From: an uncultured Pelagibacteraceae bacterium
GTDB taxonomy: Bacteria > Pseudomonadota > Alphaproteobacteria > Pelagibacterales > Pelagibacteraceae
Length of the DNA: 59,973 bases
Direction: 5' to 3'
Assembly: GCA_902587095.1 (NCBI GenBank)
Contig: CACIJY010000003.1
Span: forward strand, 1 to 59,973
Below the pieces are notes generated by a model that saw nothing but the letters and a program-made list of their open reading frames with translations, was not told the origin of the DNA and did not search any database. This document shows positions 37,135 to 45,323 of the stretch, in pieces (within the stretch, counting starts at the first letter, position 1; each line of letters opens with the position of its first letter). Position numbers and translations under genes: made by a program.

Positions 37135-38388
37135 ATGAGCAGCGAAACTGAAAAAATTTTAACAACAGATGGAATACCTCTCGAGGTAAGTTTAAAAAAA
37201 GCTGAAAGAAAAAATAAAATTAAAGCATTTCTTTTAGTTGCACCTTTATTATTTTTTTTACTAATCACTTATATCTTTCCAATTGGCGACATGCTCATGA
37301 GAAGTGTCGATGATAAAATGGTTACTGAAATGTTACCAAAAACATTTAAATCGATGGAAAAGTGGGATGGAAATGAAATGCCACCTGAGGAAGTATTTGA
37401 AGCTTTCTATTTAGATTTTCAAAAATTAGTAGAGGAAAAACGTGATGGAAAACTTTCTACTCAATTAAATTACACCAAGAATGGTTTTAAAAGTATTTTA
37501 AAAAAATTACGAAGAAAAGCCAAAAATTTCGAAGAAGGAAATTACAAAGATCAAATAATGGCTGTTCACAAAAGATGGGCTGATGTTGAATATTGGAGAG
37601 CTATAAAAAGACGAGCACCTGCATTTACAAGTGCAAAATACCTGAAGGGCATGGATATGTATAAAAATGAAGAAGGTGAAATTGTAAGCGTAGAGGAAGA
37701 TCGTAGAATACATAGAGTACTTTGGCTTAGAACTTTAGAGATAGCTTTCTTTGTAACTCTATTATGTTTCTTAATGGCTTATCCAATTGCACATTTACTT
37801 GCAACACTACCAATGAAGTATAGCAACCTTTTAATGATCTGTGTGCTACTTCCATTTTGGACATCCTTATTAGTTAGAACCGCAAGTTGGATGATACTTC
37901 TTCAACAGCAAGGAGTAGTTAATGATTTCTTTGTCATGATTGGCTTAGTAGCAGACGATAACCGGCCTGAAATGATGTACAATAAAACTGGAACTTACGT
38001 TGCAATGACACAAATTTTATTACCTTTTATGGTTTTGCCTTTATATAGTGTAATGAAAACCATATCTCCAAGCTTAATGAGAGCTGGAAAATCACTTGGA
38101 GGCACACCATTTGTTACTTTTTGGAAGGTGTATTTTCCATTAACTATTCCAGGTATTGGTGCAGGTTGCTTGTTAGTTTTTATATTAGCGATTGGATATT
38201 ACATTACGCCAGCGCTAGTAGGTGGTGCATCTGGCACCTTGATCAGTAACCAAATTGCATTTCATATGAAGAGCACACTAGATTGGAGTTTTGCATCAGC
38301 AATGGGACTAATGTTATTAGCTGGAGTACTAGCAATATATTGGGTTTATAACAAATTAGTTGGAATTGATAACATAAAACTTGGATAA
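37135..38388 (+). CDS. potB: ABC transporter permease, PotB type, with large extra loop domain
   Basis: 417-residue inner-membrane permease. The first membrane segment (about 27-49) is followed by about 140 soluble, charged residues (about 50-195, including VEEKRDGKLSTQLN and EEGNYKDQIMAVHKRWAD) before the remaining five segments and the EAA-type loop (SLGGTPFVTFWKVYFPLTIPG). Ordinary PotB is about 285 residues, so the loop between helices 1 and 2 is a real insertion, placed outside the membrane by topology, where it could touch the binding protein. Some PotB-like permeases have this form. It lies 2 bases before potC. Confidence 0.88.
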   Translation: MSSETEKILTTDGIPLEVSLKKAERKNKIKAFLLVAPLLFFLLITYIFPIGDMLMRSVDDKMVTEMLPKTFKSMEKWDGNEMPPEEVFEAFYLDFQKLVEEKRDGKLSTQLNYTKNGFKSILKKLRRKAKNFEEGNYKDQIMAVHKRWADVEYWRAIKRRAPAFTSAKYLKGMDMYKNEEGEIVSVEEDRRIHRVLWLRTLEIAFFVTLLCFLMAYPIAHLLATLPMKYSNLLMICVLLPFWTSLLVRTASWMILLQQQGVVNDFFVMIGLVADDNRPEMMYNKTGTYVAMTQILLPFMVLPLYSVMKTISPSLMRAGKSLGGTPFVTFWKVYFPLTIPGIGAGCLLVFILAIGYYITPALVGGASGTLISNQIAFHMKSTLDWSFASAMGLMLLAGVLAIYWVYNKLVGIDNIKLG

Positions 38389-38390
38389 TT

Positions 38391-39245
38391 ATGGCGTTAC
38401 CAAAATATACAGAACCACATTACAGGATTTGGCATTACACATATATTTTTATTTGCACATGTGTATTTTTCTTTTTGATTGCACCTTTGTTCGTAATTTT
38501 CCCTTTGTCATTCAATGCAGAGGAATTTTTAAGTTTTTCTGAAGGAATGAAAAACCTTGATCCAGATGCGTTTTCTTTGAGATGGTATAAAGACATGATT
38601 TATGGAACAAAAAATCCTTGGGGTCTTGCAGCTAAAAATAGTTTTATCATCGCAATCTTTGCAACATTAGGTTCAGTTCTTTTAGGAACTGTTGCAGCAT
38701 TAGGGTTAAGTAGCAGACACATGCCGTATAAAGGATTGATTATGGCAACACTAATTTCTCCAATGATCGTTCCTTTAATTATCTCTGGTGTAGCTATTTT
38801 CTTCTTCATGGCAAAAGCTGGTTTAGCAGCTACACATACTGGTATAGTTTTAGCTCATATAATTTTGGGTACACCGTTTGTTGTAATAACAGTGACAGCT
38901 ACTTTATCCGGCTTTGATCATAGTGTAACCAGAGCTGCATCAAGTCTTGGAAGCGATCCGGTTAATACTTTCATGAAAATTACATTACCTTTAATTTTAC
39001 CTGGTGTAATCTCAGGTGGCTTATTTGCCTTTGTAACTTCTTTTGATGAAGTTGTTGTCGTATTATTTTTAGCAGGTTTAGAGAATACAACTATTCCAAT
39101 TCAAATGTGGACTGGTTTAAGAGAACAGCTAAGTCCAACAATTCTTGCAGTTGCGACATGTTTGATTATTTTATCTACACTTATTCTTGTTACAGCTGAG
39201 TTATTAAGAAGAAGATCTGAAAGACTCAGAGGGATTAATAGATAA
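38391..39245 (+). CDS. potC: ABC transporter permease, PotC type
   Basis: 284-residue permease with six membrane segments and the EAA motif AASSLGSDPVNTFMKITLPLILPG that docks the ATPase. FDEVVVVLFLAG and TIPIQMWTGLREQLSPT are PotC-type segments. It forms the transmembrane heterodimer with PotB. The FadN-type dehydrogenase gene follows after 7 bases, so this gene is probably in the same transcript. Confidence 0.92.
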   Translation: MALPKYTEPHYRIWHYTYIFICTCVFFFLIAPLFVIFPLSFNAEEFLSFSEGMKNLDPDAFSLRWYKDMIYGTKNPWGLAAKNSFIIAIFATLGSVLLGTVAALGLSSRHMPYKGLIMATLISPMIVPLIISGVAIFFFMAKAGLAATHTGIVLAHIILGTPFVVITVTATLSGFDHSVTRAASSLGSDPVNTFMKITLPLILPGVISGGLFAFVTSFDEVVVVLFLAGLENTTIPIQMWTGLREQLSPTILAVATCLIILSTLILVTAELLRRRSERLRGINR

Positions 39246-39252
39246 AAAATAA

Positions 39253-41475
39253 ATGCAAATAAAAAGTGTTGTCATCATTGGATCTGGTACTATGGGTAGC
39301 GGAATAGCTGCACATCTATGTAATGCCAATGTTCCCGTTACTCTTTTAGATCTATCAACTGATATTAGCACAAAGGCTAGAGAAAGAATCTATAAATCTA
39401 GACCACCACTTCTAATTGACAAAAATAAAATAGATAACATTAAAGTTGGCAACATCAATGATGATTTTGATGTAGTTAAAGAAGCTGATTGGATTGTGGA
39501 AGCTGTTGTTGAAAGAATAGATATAAAACATAAAATATATGATAAAATTTTTAAAAATAGAAAATTAGGAGCAATTGTATCCTCTAATACGTCCTCAATT
39601 CCTATAAAAATTTTATCAGAACATTTAACCGATAACGAAAAAAAAGATTTTTGTATAACTCACTTCTTTAATCCTGTTAGATACATGGGACTTTTAGAGA
39701 TTGTCAAAAATGAAAATAACGATTTAAAAAAAATAGATTCTTTAAAAAAATTTTGTGAAAACGAATTAGGAAAAGGTGCAATTGTCTGTAATGATACACC
39801 CGGTTTTCTTGGAAATAGAATAGGTGTTTATGCTATGCAAGCAGCAATGACTGAAGCATTCAAAATGAAATTATCAATTGAAGAAGCTGATGCTGTATTT
39901 GGAAGACCAATGGGTATTCCTAAAACAGGTGTTTTTGGTTTATATGATCTAATCGGAATAGACCTTATGGCCGATGTATTAAAAAGCTTTATAAAAGAGC
40001 TTCCTGAGCAAGATCCATTTCAAGTAGTTGCAAAAGAAATTCCTTTAGTGAAAAAATTAATTGAGACTGGTTATACAGGAAGAAAAGGCAAGGGTGGCTT
40101 TTATCGAATGAATAAGACTAATAATCAAAAAATATTAGAGGCTATTGATTTAGAATCGGGCGATTATTCTCCTTCTAAAAAAATTGACATAGGAATAGAT
40201 ACTGTAAATCTAAAAGAATTAATTAATAGAAAAGATAAATATGGTGAATATTCTTGGTCAGTTATATCGAAAATAATTAAATATGCCTCATCATTAGTAC
40301 CAGGTATTACTGATAAATTTAATGACATTGATGAAGCAATGAGACTAGGATTTAATTGGGCTATGGGTCCTTTCGAAATGCTTAAATCTATTGGAGTTAA
40401 TGAATTTTTTAATCGAATAGATAATTTTAAAAATAACACCTTTTTAGAAAATTTATCAAAAACAAAAGATGAGAATTTTTATGGTTCTAGGCAATTATAT
40501 ACTGATATTGAAACTTTAGGAAAAATAAAACCTAAGGCAATAAAAACAGATAAAAATAAGTCAGCTGAAATATATAGATTTAAAGACTTTAATATTGTTG
40601 AATTTACCACAAAGGCTTGCGCACTAGATTACGATTCTATGGATGCACTAAAAAAAGCAACTGACAAACCATTGATAGTAATAAATGAAAGTATGCAATT
40701 TTCTGCAGGTGTTAATCTTAGCTATACTATGAACTTTGCTGAAAAAAATGATTATAAATCGATAGAAAAATTTATTAAATATTTTCAAGATACTTGTAAA
40801 GAATTAAAATATTCAAAATATCCAGTGGTATCAGCTCCATCTGGTCTTACTTTAGGTGGAGGATTTGAGGTTTTAGTACAAAGTAATTTTGTTGCGTCTC
40901 ACACAAATATAGTAGTTGGATTAGTTGAAAGCATAGTTGGATTGGTCCCCGCTGGAGGTGGATGCAAAGAAATGTTGTGGAGGTGGTCACAAACTGCAGA
41001 AGCAAAAAGCGATCCTGACTTTGCTCCATTAAAAGTTTTTGAGATTATTGGTTATGCAAAAACTGCTACTTCTCCAATTGAGGCTGAGCCTTTGAAATAT
41101 TTAAGACCAGAGGATAAAAAAATAATGAACAGAAATAGTCTTTTTTCAGAGTCAAAGAAAATAATAGATCAAAATCAAAATTTTAAGTCTCCAAATGAAT
41201 GTACATTTAAATTATCAGGAAAACCATTAAAAGAAAAAATGATTAAGGTGCTTGAAAAACTTTATAATGAAAAAGTAATATTAGATCATGGTATGAAAGT
41301 AGGAACAGAACTAGCAAATGTCTTGAGCGGTGGGGATACTACTTCAGATAAATTATTAACTGAAGATAATTTATACCAGTTAGAGCTTACGTCATTCATG
41401 AACTTAATTGAAACAGACCAGACTAAAGATAGAATAAGACATACTCTAGCTACTGGTAAGCCGCTAGTTAATTAA
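39253..41475 (+). CDS. 3-hydroxyacyl-CoA dehydrogenase / enoyl-CoA hydratase fusion, FadN-type order
   Basis: 740 residues. The N-terminal half is a 3-hydroxyacyl-CoA dehydrogenase with IIGSGTMGSGIAAHLCNANV (NAD site) and ITHFFNPVRYMGLLEIV (catalytic His), then two C-terminal HCDH domains. The C-terminal ~300 residues are crotonase-like: QFSAGVNLSYTMNF (oxyanion hole) and GLTLGGGFEVLVQSNFVASHTN (catalytic-Glu region). FadB/FadJ have the hydratase first; this order is that of FadN-type proteins. It oxidises acyl-CoA intermediates. Its stop overlaps the convergent cyclophilin gene by 8 bases. What acyl-CoA it serves in a transporter operon is unclear. Confidence 0.85.
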   Translation: MQIKSVVIIGSGTMGSGIAAHLCNANVPVTLLDLSTDISTKARERIYKSRPPLLIDKNKIDNIKVGNINDDFDVVKEADWIVEAVVERIDIKHKIYDKIFKNRKLGAIVSSNTSSIPIKILSEHLTDNEKKDFCITHFFNPVRYMGLLEIVKNENNDLKKIDSLKKFCENELGKGAIVCNDTPGFLGNRIGVYAMQAAMTEAFKMKLSIEEADAVFGRPMGIPKTGVFGLYDLIGIDLMADVLKSFIKELPEQDPFQVVAKEIPLVKKLIETGYTGRKGKGGFYRMNKTNNQKILEAIDLESGDYSPSKKIDIGIDTVNLKELINRKDKYGEYSWSVISKIIKYASSLVPGITDKFNDIDEAMRLGFNWAMGPFEMLKSIGVNEFFNRIDNFKNNTFLENLSKTKDENFYGSRQLYTDIETLGKIKPKAIKTDKNKSAEIYRFKDFNIVEFTTKACALDYDSMDALKKATDKPLIVINESMQFSAGVNLSYTMNFAEKNDYKSIEKFIKYFQDTCKELKYSKYPVVSAPSGLTLGGGFEVLVQSNFVASHTNIVVGLVESIVGLVPAGGGCKEMLWRWSQTAEAKSDPDFAPLKVFEIIGYAKTATSPIEAEPLKYLRPEDKKIMNRNSLFSESKKIIDQNQNFKSPNECTFKLSGKPLKEKMIKVLEKLYNEKVILDHGMKVGTELANVLSGGDTTSDKLLTEDNLYQLELTSFMNLIETDQTKDRIRHTLATGKPLVN

Positions 41476-42121
41476 TATCAGAAAACATTTTTAAAGAATT
41501 AATAAAATCTGGTCTCAAAACATATTCAGATTGATCATTAAATTTAATTTTTTCTAAAGCAGAAATTCCATTAACAACCCTCCCTAAAGGAGTGTATTCA
41601 CCCTCAAACAAAAAAGCGTCAGCCAGAAGAATTAAAAATTCACTATCCTCTGCATCTCCATTTTTACTTTTTGCAAAAGCTACTGTGCCTCTTTTGAATT
41701 CAAATGGTTTATCAGTTTCTGGTTTGATTAAAGCGTATTTCGATCTTCCACTACCTATATAAGTATAATTTAAATTTTCTTTCCTTCCAAATTCTAAATC
41801 TCCTGCTTGTACTAAAAAATTTTCAACAACTCTATGAAATGCAACATTGTCATATTCTCTATTTTTAACTAGCTTTTTAAATCTTTCGACTGAATTTGGT
41901 GAAATACTTGGATAAAGTTCGATTACAACATTACCACAGGGAACATTTAAGATGACGATATTTTCAGGTTTATTAAATTTTAATTTTGTAAGATTTACTT
42001 TTTCAACAAACAAACATTTATTTTTAATTAATGTAAAAGAAATTAAAGAAAAAATTGCAAGTAAAATTAAAAAAATTAGTAATAATTTTTCAGATTTCGT
42101 TTGTTTGATCTTTTTTAACAT
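41468..42121 (-). CDS. Membrane-anchored peptidyl-prolyl isomerase, cyclophilin type
   Basis: 217 residues with an N-terminal anchor or uncleaved signal (about 13-30) and a short bacterial cyclophilin domain: GNVVIELYPSISPNSVERFKKL, NVAFHRVVENFLVQAGD (FHRV with active-site Arg), and RGTVAFAKSKNGDAEDSEFLILL replacing the usual GTVSMARTxxPxSATSQFFI. It probably folds exported proteins at the periplasmic face. It lies 2 bases downstream of the HExxH gene in one unit. Confidence 0.85.
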   Translation of the reverse strand: MLKKIKQTKSEKLLLIFLILLAIFSLISFTLIKNKCLFVEKVNLTKLKFNKPENIVILNVPCGNVVIELYPSISPNSVERFKKLVKNREYDNVAFHRVVENFLVQAGDLEFGRKENLNYTYIGSGRSKYALIKPETDKPFEFKRGTVAFAKSKNGDAEDSEFLILLADAFLFEGEYTPLGRVVNGISALEKIKFNDQSEYVLRPDFINSLKMFSDIN

Positions 42122-42123
42122 TT

Positions 42124-42861
42124 TTAAAATTGATGTTTAGCATCTAATTTATTAATTAAATTTTCAATTAATTTTACTTTTTTATTCAGTATCTCATCTT
42201 TACTAATCATATCTAAAATCAAATAATTATCTGACATCATAAAAGAAAAAGTTTCAGCCATATCTTCAGATATTGTTGATTTTGCATATTCAGAAACAAA
42301 TCCTTTACTATTGTAAATTTTTTCTAAGCTATAGTTGTTAGAACATGTCGAACATGCTGAATACTTAAATTCTTTTGAGTTTAAATCACTCCAAGAAATA
42401 TTTAAAAAATATTTATTAAAGTTGTTCTCAATTATATGAAACACCTCATGATGTAATACTCTTTCAAAATTTGAATTGTTGGTATTTATATTAAGAATAA
42501 GTGTTTTCATTTCAGGGTTAGCAAATCCAAGTGCGGGTATCCCTGCTATTTCTAATTCACTACATAGAAGAATATATTTTAATTTAATTTTTCTAAAAAA
42601 ATCTTCGTTATATTTATTGAAACCTTTTTGAGCCTCTAAATACTTTTCATTAAAATTTTGAGGTTGATTTTTTTTACAACTAACATTCTCAGAACTTGAA
42701 CCAACAAAAAAATCTTTTGTAGGCTTTAAGAATGCTAATGAGTTTTTATTTTCCAATTTATGTAAAGTTAAATTAGGTATCTTTATTAGTTCCAGCATTT
42801 GGTCAGCTTTAACTACAAATGATAATAATAATAGCAAAATTATGTAAAAGTTTAACTTCAT
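42124..42861 (-). CDS. Secreted putative zinc metallopeptidase (HExxH), unknown family
   Basis: 245 residues. A signal peptide (about 1-19, ending VVKAD) is followed by a domain with His138-Glu139-Val-Phe-His142 (LHHEVFHIIENNF) and, downstream, SEDMAETFSFMM with Glu203 as a likely third zinc ligand. This is the layout of gluzincin-like peptidases related to anthrax lethal-factor-type or putative zinc-binding lipoprotein families. The pair CSTC near residue 170 could bind metal or form a disulfide. I cannot assign a substrate. CATAAT 6 bases before the ATG supports this start. Confidence 0.65.
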   Translation of the reverse strand: MKLNFYIILLLLLSFVVKADQMLELIKIPNLTLHKLENKNSLAFLKPTKDFFVGSSSENVSCKKNQPQNFNEKYLEAQKGFNKYNEDFFRKIKLKYILLCSELEIAGIPALGFANPEMKTLILNINTNNSNFERVLHHEVFHIIENNFNKYFLNISWSDLNSKEFKYSACSTCSNNYSLEKIYNSKGFVSEYAKSTISEDMAETFSFMMSDNYLILDMISKDEILNKKVKLIENLINKLDAKHQF

Positions 42862-42867
42862 TGGAAA

Positions 42868-42873
42868 ATTATG
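42868..42873 (-). promoter_or_regulatory. -10-like hexamer of the HExxH-cyclophilin unit, leaderless spacing
   Basis: CATAAT on the minus strand ends 6 bases before the ATG at 42861. The divergent speB -10 (42901-42906) lies only 27 bases away. Confidence 0.35.
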
Positions 42874-42900
42874 ATTATACTTTAATCAAATATTATATGT

Positions 42901-42906
42901 TAGATT
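42901..42906 (+). promoter_or_regulatory. -10-like hexamer of speB, leaderless spacing
   Basis: TAGATT followed by 6 bases (AAATAA) and the ATG at 42913. It is the third TAGATT-N6-ATG in the window. No Shine-Dalgarno sequence. Confidence 0.4.
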
Positions 42907-42912
42907 AAATAA

Positions 42913-43875
42913 ATGAAGAAAAAAAATAAAGATACAATTCAACCAGTTAGCGGAACAATTGTACCAAGATTTGCAGGACCAAGTACATTTGCAAGATTGC
43001 CAGAACTAAGAGATGTAGAAAGTTGTGATGTAGCAATTGTAGGAATTCCTTTTGATGCAGGAACAAGTTATAGACCTGGTGCAAGATTTGGACCACAAAG
43101 TATTAGACAAGCATCTAGACATTTAAGAACAAATTACCATCCAGATTATGATGTTGAACCATTTAAAGTTCAACAAGTTGCAGACGCAGGAGATATAACT
43201 TGTAATCCATTCAATATAAAAGAGGCTATACATCAAATAGAAAATGGAGCTATCGATCTTTTAAATCAAACAGGTGGTATAATTAGTATGGGAGGCGATC
43301 ATACAATTGCATTTCCACTTCTTAGAGCAGTAAACAAAATTAATGAGGGGCCTGTAGCTTTAGTACATTTTGACGCTCACCTTGATACTTGGGACACTTA
43401 TATGGGTGCACCATTTACGCATGGTACTCCTTTTAGAAGAGCTAGAGAAGAAGGTTTATTTCTTGATGACGCGTCAATGCATGTTGGAATTAGAGGTCCA
43501 TTATATAGCAGAGATGATTTAAAAAACGACGAAAGTTTTGGTTTTAAAATAATTCATTGTGATGAGTTTCAAACAGAAGGAATTGATAAGATAGTAAGCA
43601 GAATAAGAAAAAGAGTAGGCAACAACCCATTGTATCTCTCAATTGATATAGATGTATTAGATCCAGCTTTTGCTCCAGGCACAGGGACACCTGAAATAGC
43701 TGGGATGTCCACAAGAGAAATGGTGAATGTTATTAGAGGATTATCAGGCTTGAAATTAATATCAGCAGATGTTGTTGAAGTTTCACCAGCATATGATCAT
43801 GCAGAAGTTACATCTTTAGCTGCAGCAACAATAATTTATGAGCTGACTAATTTATTTGCAAAAGTTAAAGGATAA
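42913..43875 (+). CDS. speB: Agmatinase-family ureohydrolase
   Basis: 320-residue binuclear-manganese hydrolase. The three metal motifs are SMGGDHTIAFPLL, VHFDAHLDTWD and LSIDIDVLDPAFAPGTGTPE. The substrate region THGTPFRRAREEGL is of the agmatinase/guanidinobutyrase type. Reaction: removal of urea from agmatine (to putrescine), 4-guanidinobutyrate, or a related guanidino compound. The aldehyde dehydrogenase 14 bases downstream would fit a route from a guanidino acid or amine to a carboxylic acid. The symbol is by family; the substrate is not fixed by the sequence. Confidence 0.85.
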   Translation: MKKKNKDTIQPVSGTIVPRFAGPSTFARLPELRDVESCDVAIVGIPFDAGTSYRPGARFGPQSIRQASRHLRTNYHPDYDVEPFKVQQVADAGDITCNPFNIKEAIHQIENGAIDLLNQTGGIISMGGDHTIAFPLLRAVNKINEGPVALVHFDAHLDTWDTYMGAPFTHGTPFRRAREEGLFLDDASMHVGIRGPLYSRDDLKNDESFGFKIIHCDEFQTEGIDKIVSRIRKRVGNNPLYLSIDIDVLDPAFAPGTGTPEIAGMSTREMVNVIRGLSGLKLISADVVEVSPAYDHAEVTSLAAATIIYELTNLFAKVKG

Positions 43876-43889
43876 GTTAATTTCTTTTC

Positions 43890-45323
43890 ATGTTAGATAA
43901 AAAAAAATTCTATATCAATGGAGAGTGGGTTGATCCTAAAAGCAACCAAACAATAGATATAATAAATCCTGCAACAGAGGATGTTTGTGCAGAGATATCT
44001 TTAGGAAATAAAGACGATGTTAATGAAGCAGTTCAATCTGCTAAAACAGCTTTTAAGACTTGGGCATTCTCAACAAAAGAGGAAAGACTAGCTCCATTAG
44101 AGAAATTATATGAACTTTATAAAAAAAGATGGGCAGATATTGCAGAGGCGATTACTTTGGAAATGGGAGCACCAAAAGATTTTGCAACTAAACTTCAAGC
44201 TGGCACAGGAGCAGCGCATATAAAAACCTTTATTAGATATTTAAAAGAATTTAACTTTGAAAAACCTTTAGGTGAACATGCAAAAAATCAAAGAATAATT
44301 TACGAACCTAAAGGAGTATGTGCTTTGATTACTCCTTGGAACTGGCCTATGAATCAAACTTGCTTAAAAGTTATGCCAGCGATAGCATCTGGCTGCACAA
44401 TGGTTCTTAAACCATCAGAGGTGGCACCCTTGTCAGCAATGATACTCGCAGAATTAATCCATGAAGCTAAATTTCCAAAAGGAGTATTTAATTTAGTTAA
44501 TGGAGATGGAGCAAACACAGGTGATGCGCTCACAAGTCATCCAGATATAAACATGATTTCTTTTACTGGATCAACCCGTGCTGGTGCTTTGATTTCACAA
44601 AATGCTGCAAAAGATTTTAAAAGAGTTAGTCTCGAACTAGGTGGTAAAGGCGCTAATATTATATTTAAAGATGCAGACCCAAAGGCAATTGAAAGAGGAG
44701 CTCTTAGATGTTTTAGAAATTCCGGTCAATCGTGTAATGCACCAACAAGAATGTTAGTTGAAAAAAGTATGTATACCCAAGCAGTTGAGAGAGTAAAACA
44801 ATTTGCTAATGAAATGAAAGTTGGCGATCCTAATAAAGAAGGAGAGCACATTGGCCCAGTTGTTTCTGAAGTTCAATATAAAAAAATCCAATCTTTAATT
44901 CAAAAAGGAATTGATGAGGGCGCTACGCTTGTAGCTGGCGGAACTGGAAAACCAGATGGTATTGAAAAAGGGTATTTTGTAAAACCCACTGCATTTGCTG
45001 ATGTCAATAATAATATGGAAATTGCTAGAACAGAAATTTTTGGACCTGTTTTATCAATTATACCTTTCGAAAATGAGGAGGAAGCTATCGAAATAGCAAA
45101 TGATACTGACTATGGATTAACAAATTATATTCAAACTCAAGATAAAGAAAAAGCAAATCGTGTTGCAAGAAAATTAAGATCTGGAATGGTTGATGTTAAT
45201 GGCGCTGGTATAGCAGTAGATGCTCCTTTTGGTGGATTTAAACACTCAGGAATTGGGAGAGAGGCAGGTAAAGAAGGTTTATTGGAATTTTTAGAAGTCA
45301 AATCTGTTGGTGGCTGGAATTAA
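43890..45323 (+). CDS. NAD(P)-dependent aldehyde dehydrogenase
   Basis: 477-residue enzyme of the ALDH superfamily. Landmarks are TPWNWPMNQTCLKVMPAIASG (catalytic Asn), SFTGSTRAG (cofactor), LELGGKGANI (general base Glu) and FRNSGQSCNAPTR (nucleophile Cys). It ends FGGFKHSGIGREAGKEGL. Substrate candidates from context are aminobutyraldehyde or succinic semialdehyde in polyamine breakdown, or aspartate semialdehyde in ectoine breakdown (as DoeC). Its stop overlaps the convergent argE-like gene stop by four bases (TTAA). Confidence 0.9.
   Translation: MLDKKKFYINGEWVDPKSNQTIDIINPATEDVCAEISLGNKDDVNEAVQSAKTAFKTWAFSTKEERLAPLEKLYELYKKRWADIAEAITLEMGAPKDFATKLQAGTGAAHIKTFIRYLKEFNFEKPLGEHAKNQRIIYEPKGVCALITPWNWPMNQTCLKVMPAIASGCTMVLKPSEVAPLSAMILAELIHEAKFPKGVFNLVNGDGANTGDALTSHPDINMISFTGSTRAGALISQNAAKDFKRVSLELGGKGANIIFKDADPKAIERGALRCFRNSGQSCNAPTRMLVEKSMYTQAVERVKQFANEMKVGDPNKEGEHIGPVVSEVQYKKIQSLIQKGIDEGATLVAGGTGKPDGIEKGYFVKPTAFADVNNNMEIARTEIFGPVLSIIPFENEEEAIEIANDTDYGLTNYIQTQDKEKANRVARKLRSGMVDVNGAGIAVDAPFGGFKHSGIGREAGKEGLLEFLEVKSVGGWN

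Noticed and set aside
32781-41475. The catabolic and transport island as a recently acquired genomic island.
   Set aside because: Base composition, gene spacing and overlap style are the same as in the housekeeping regions, and there are no mobility genes or flanking repeats.
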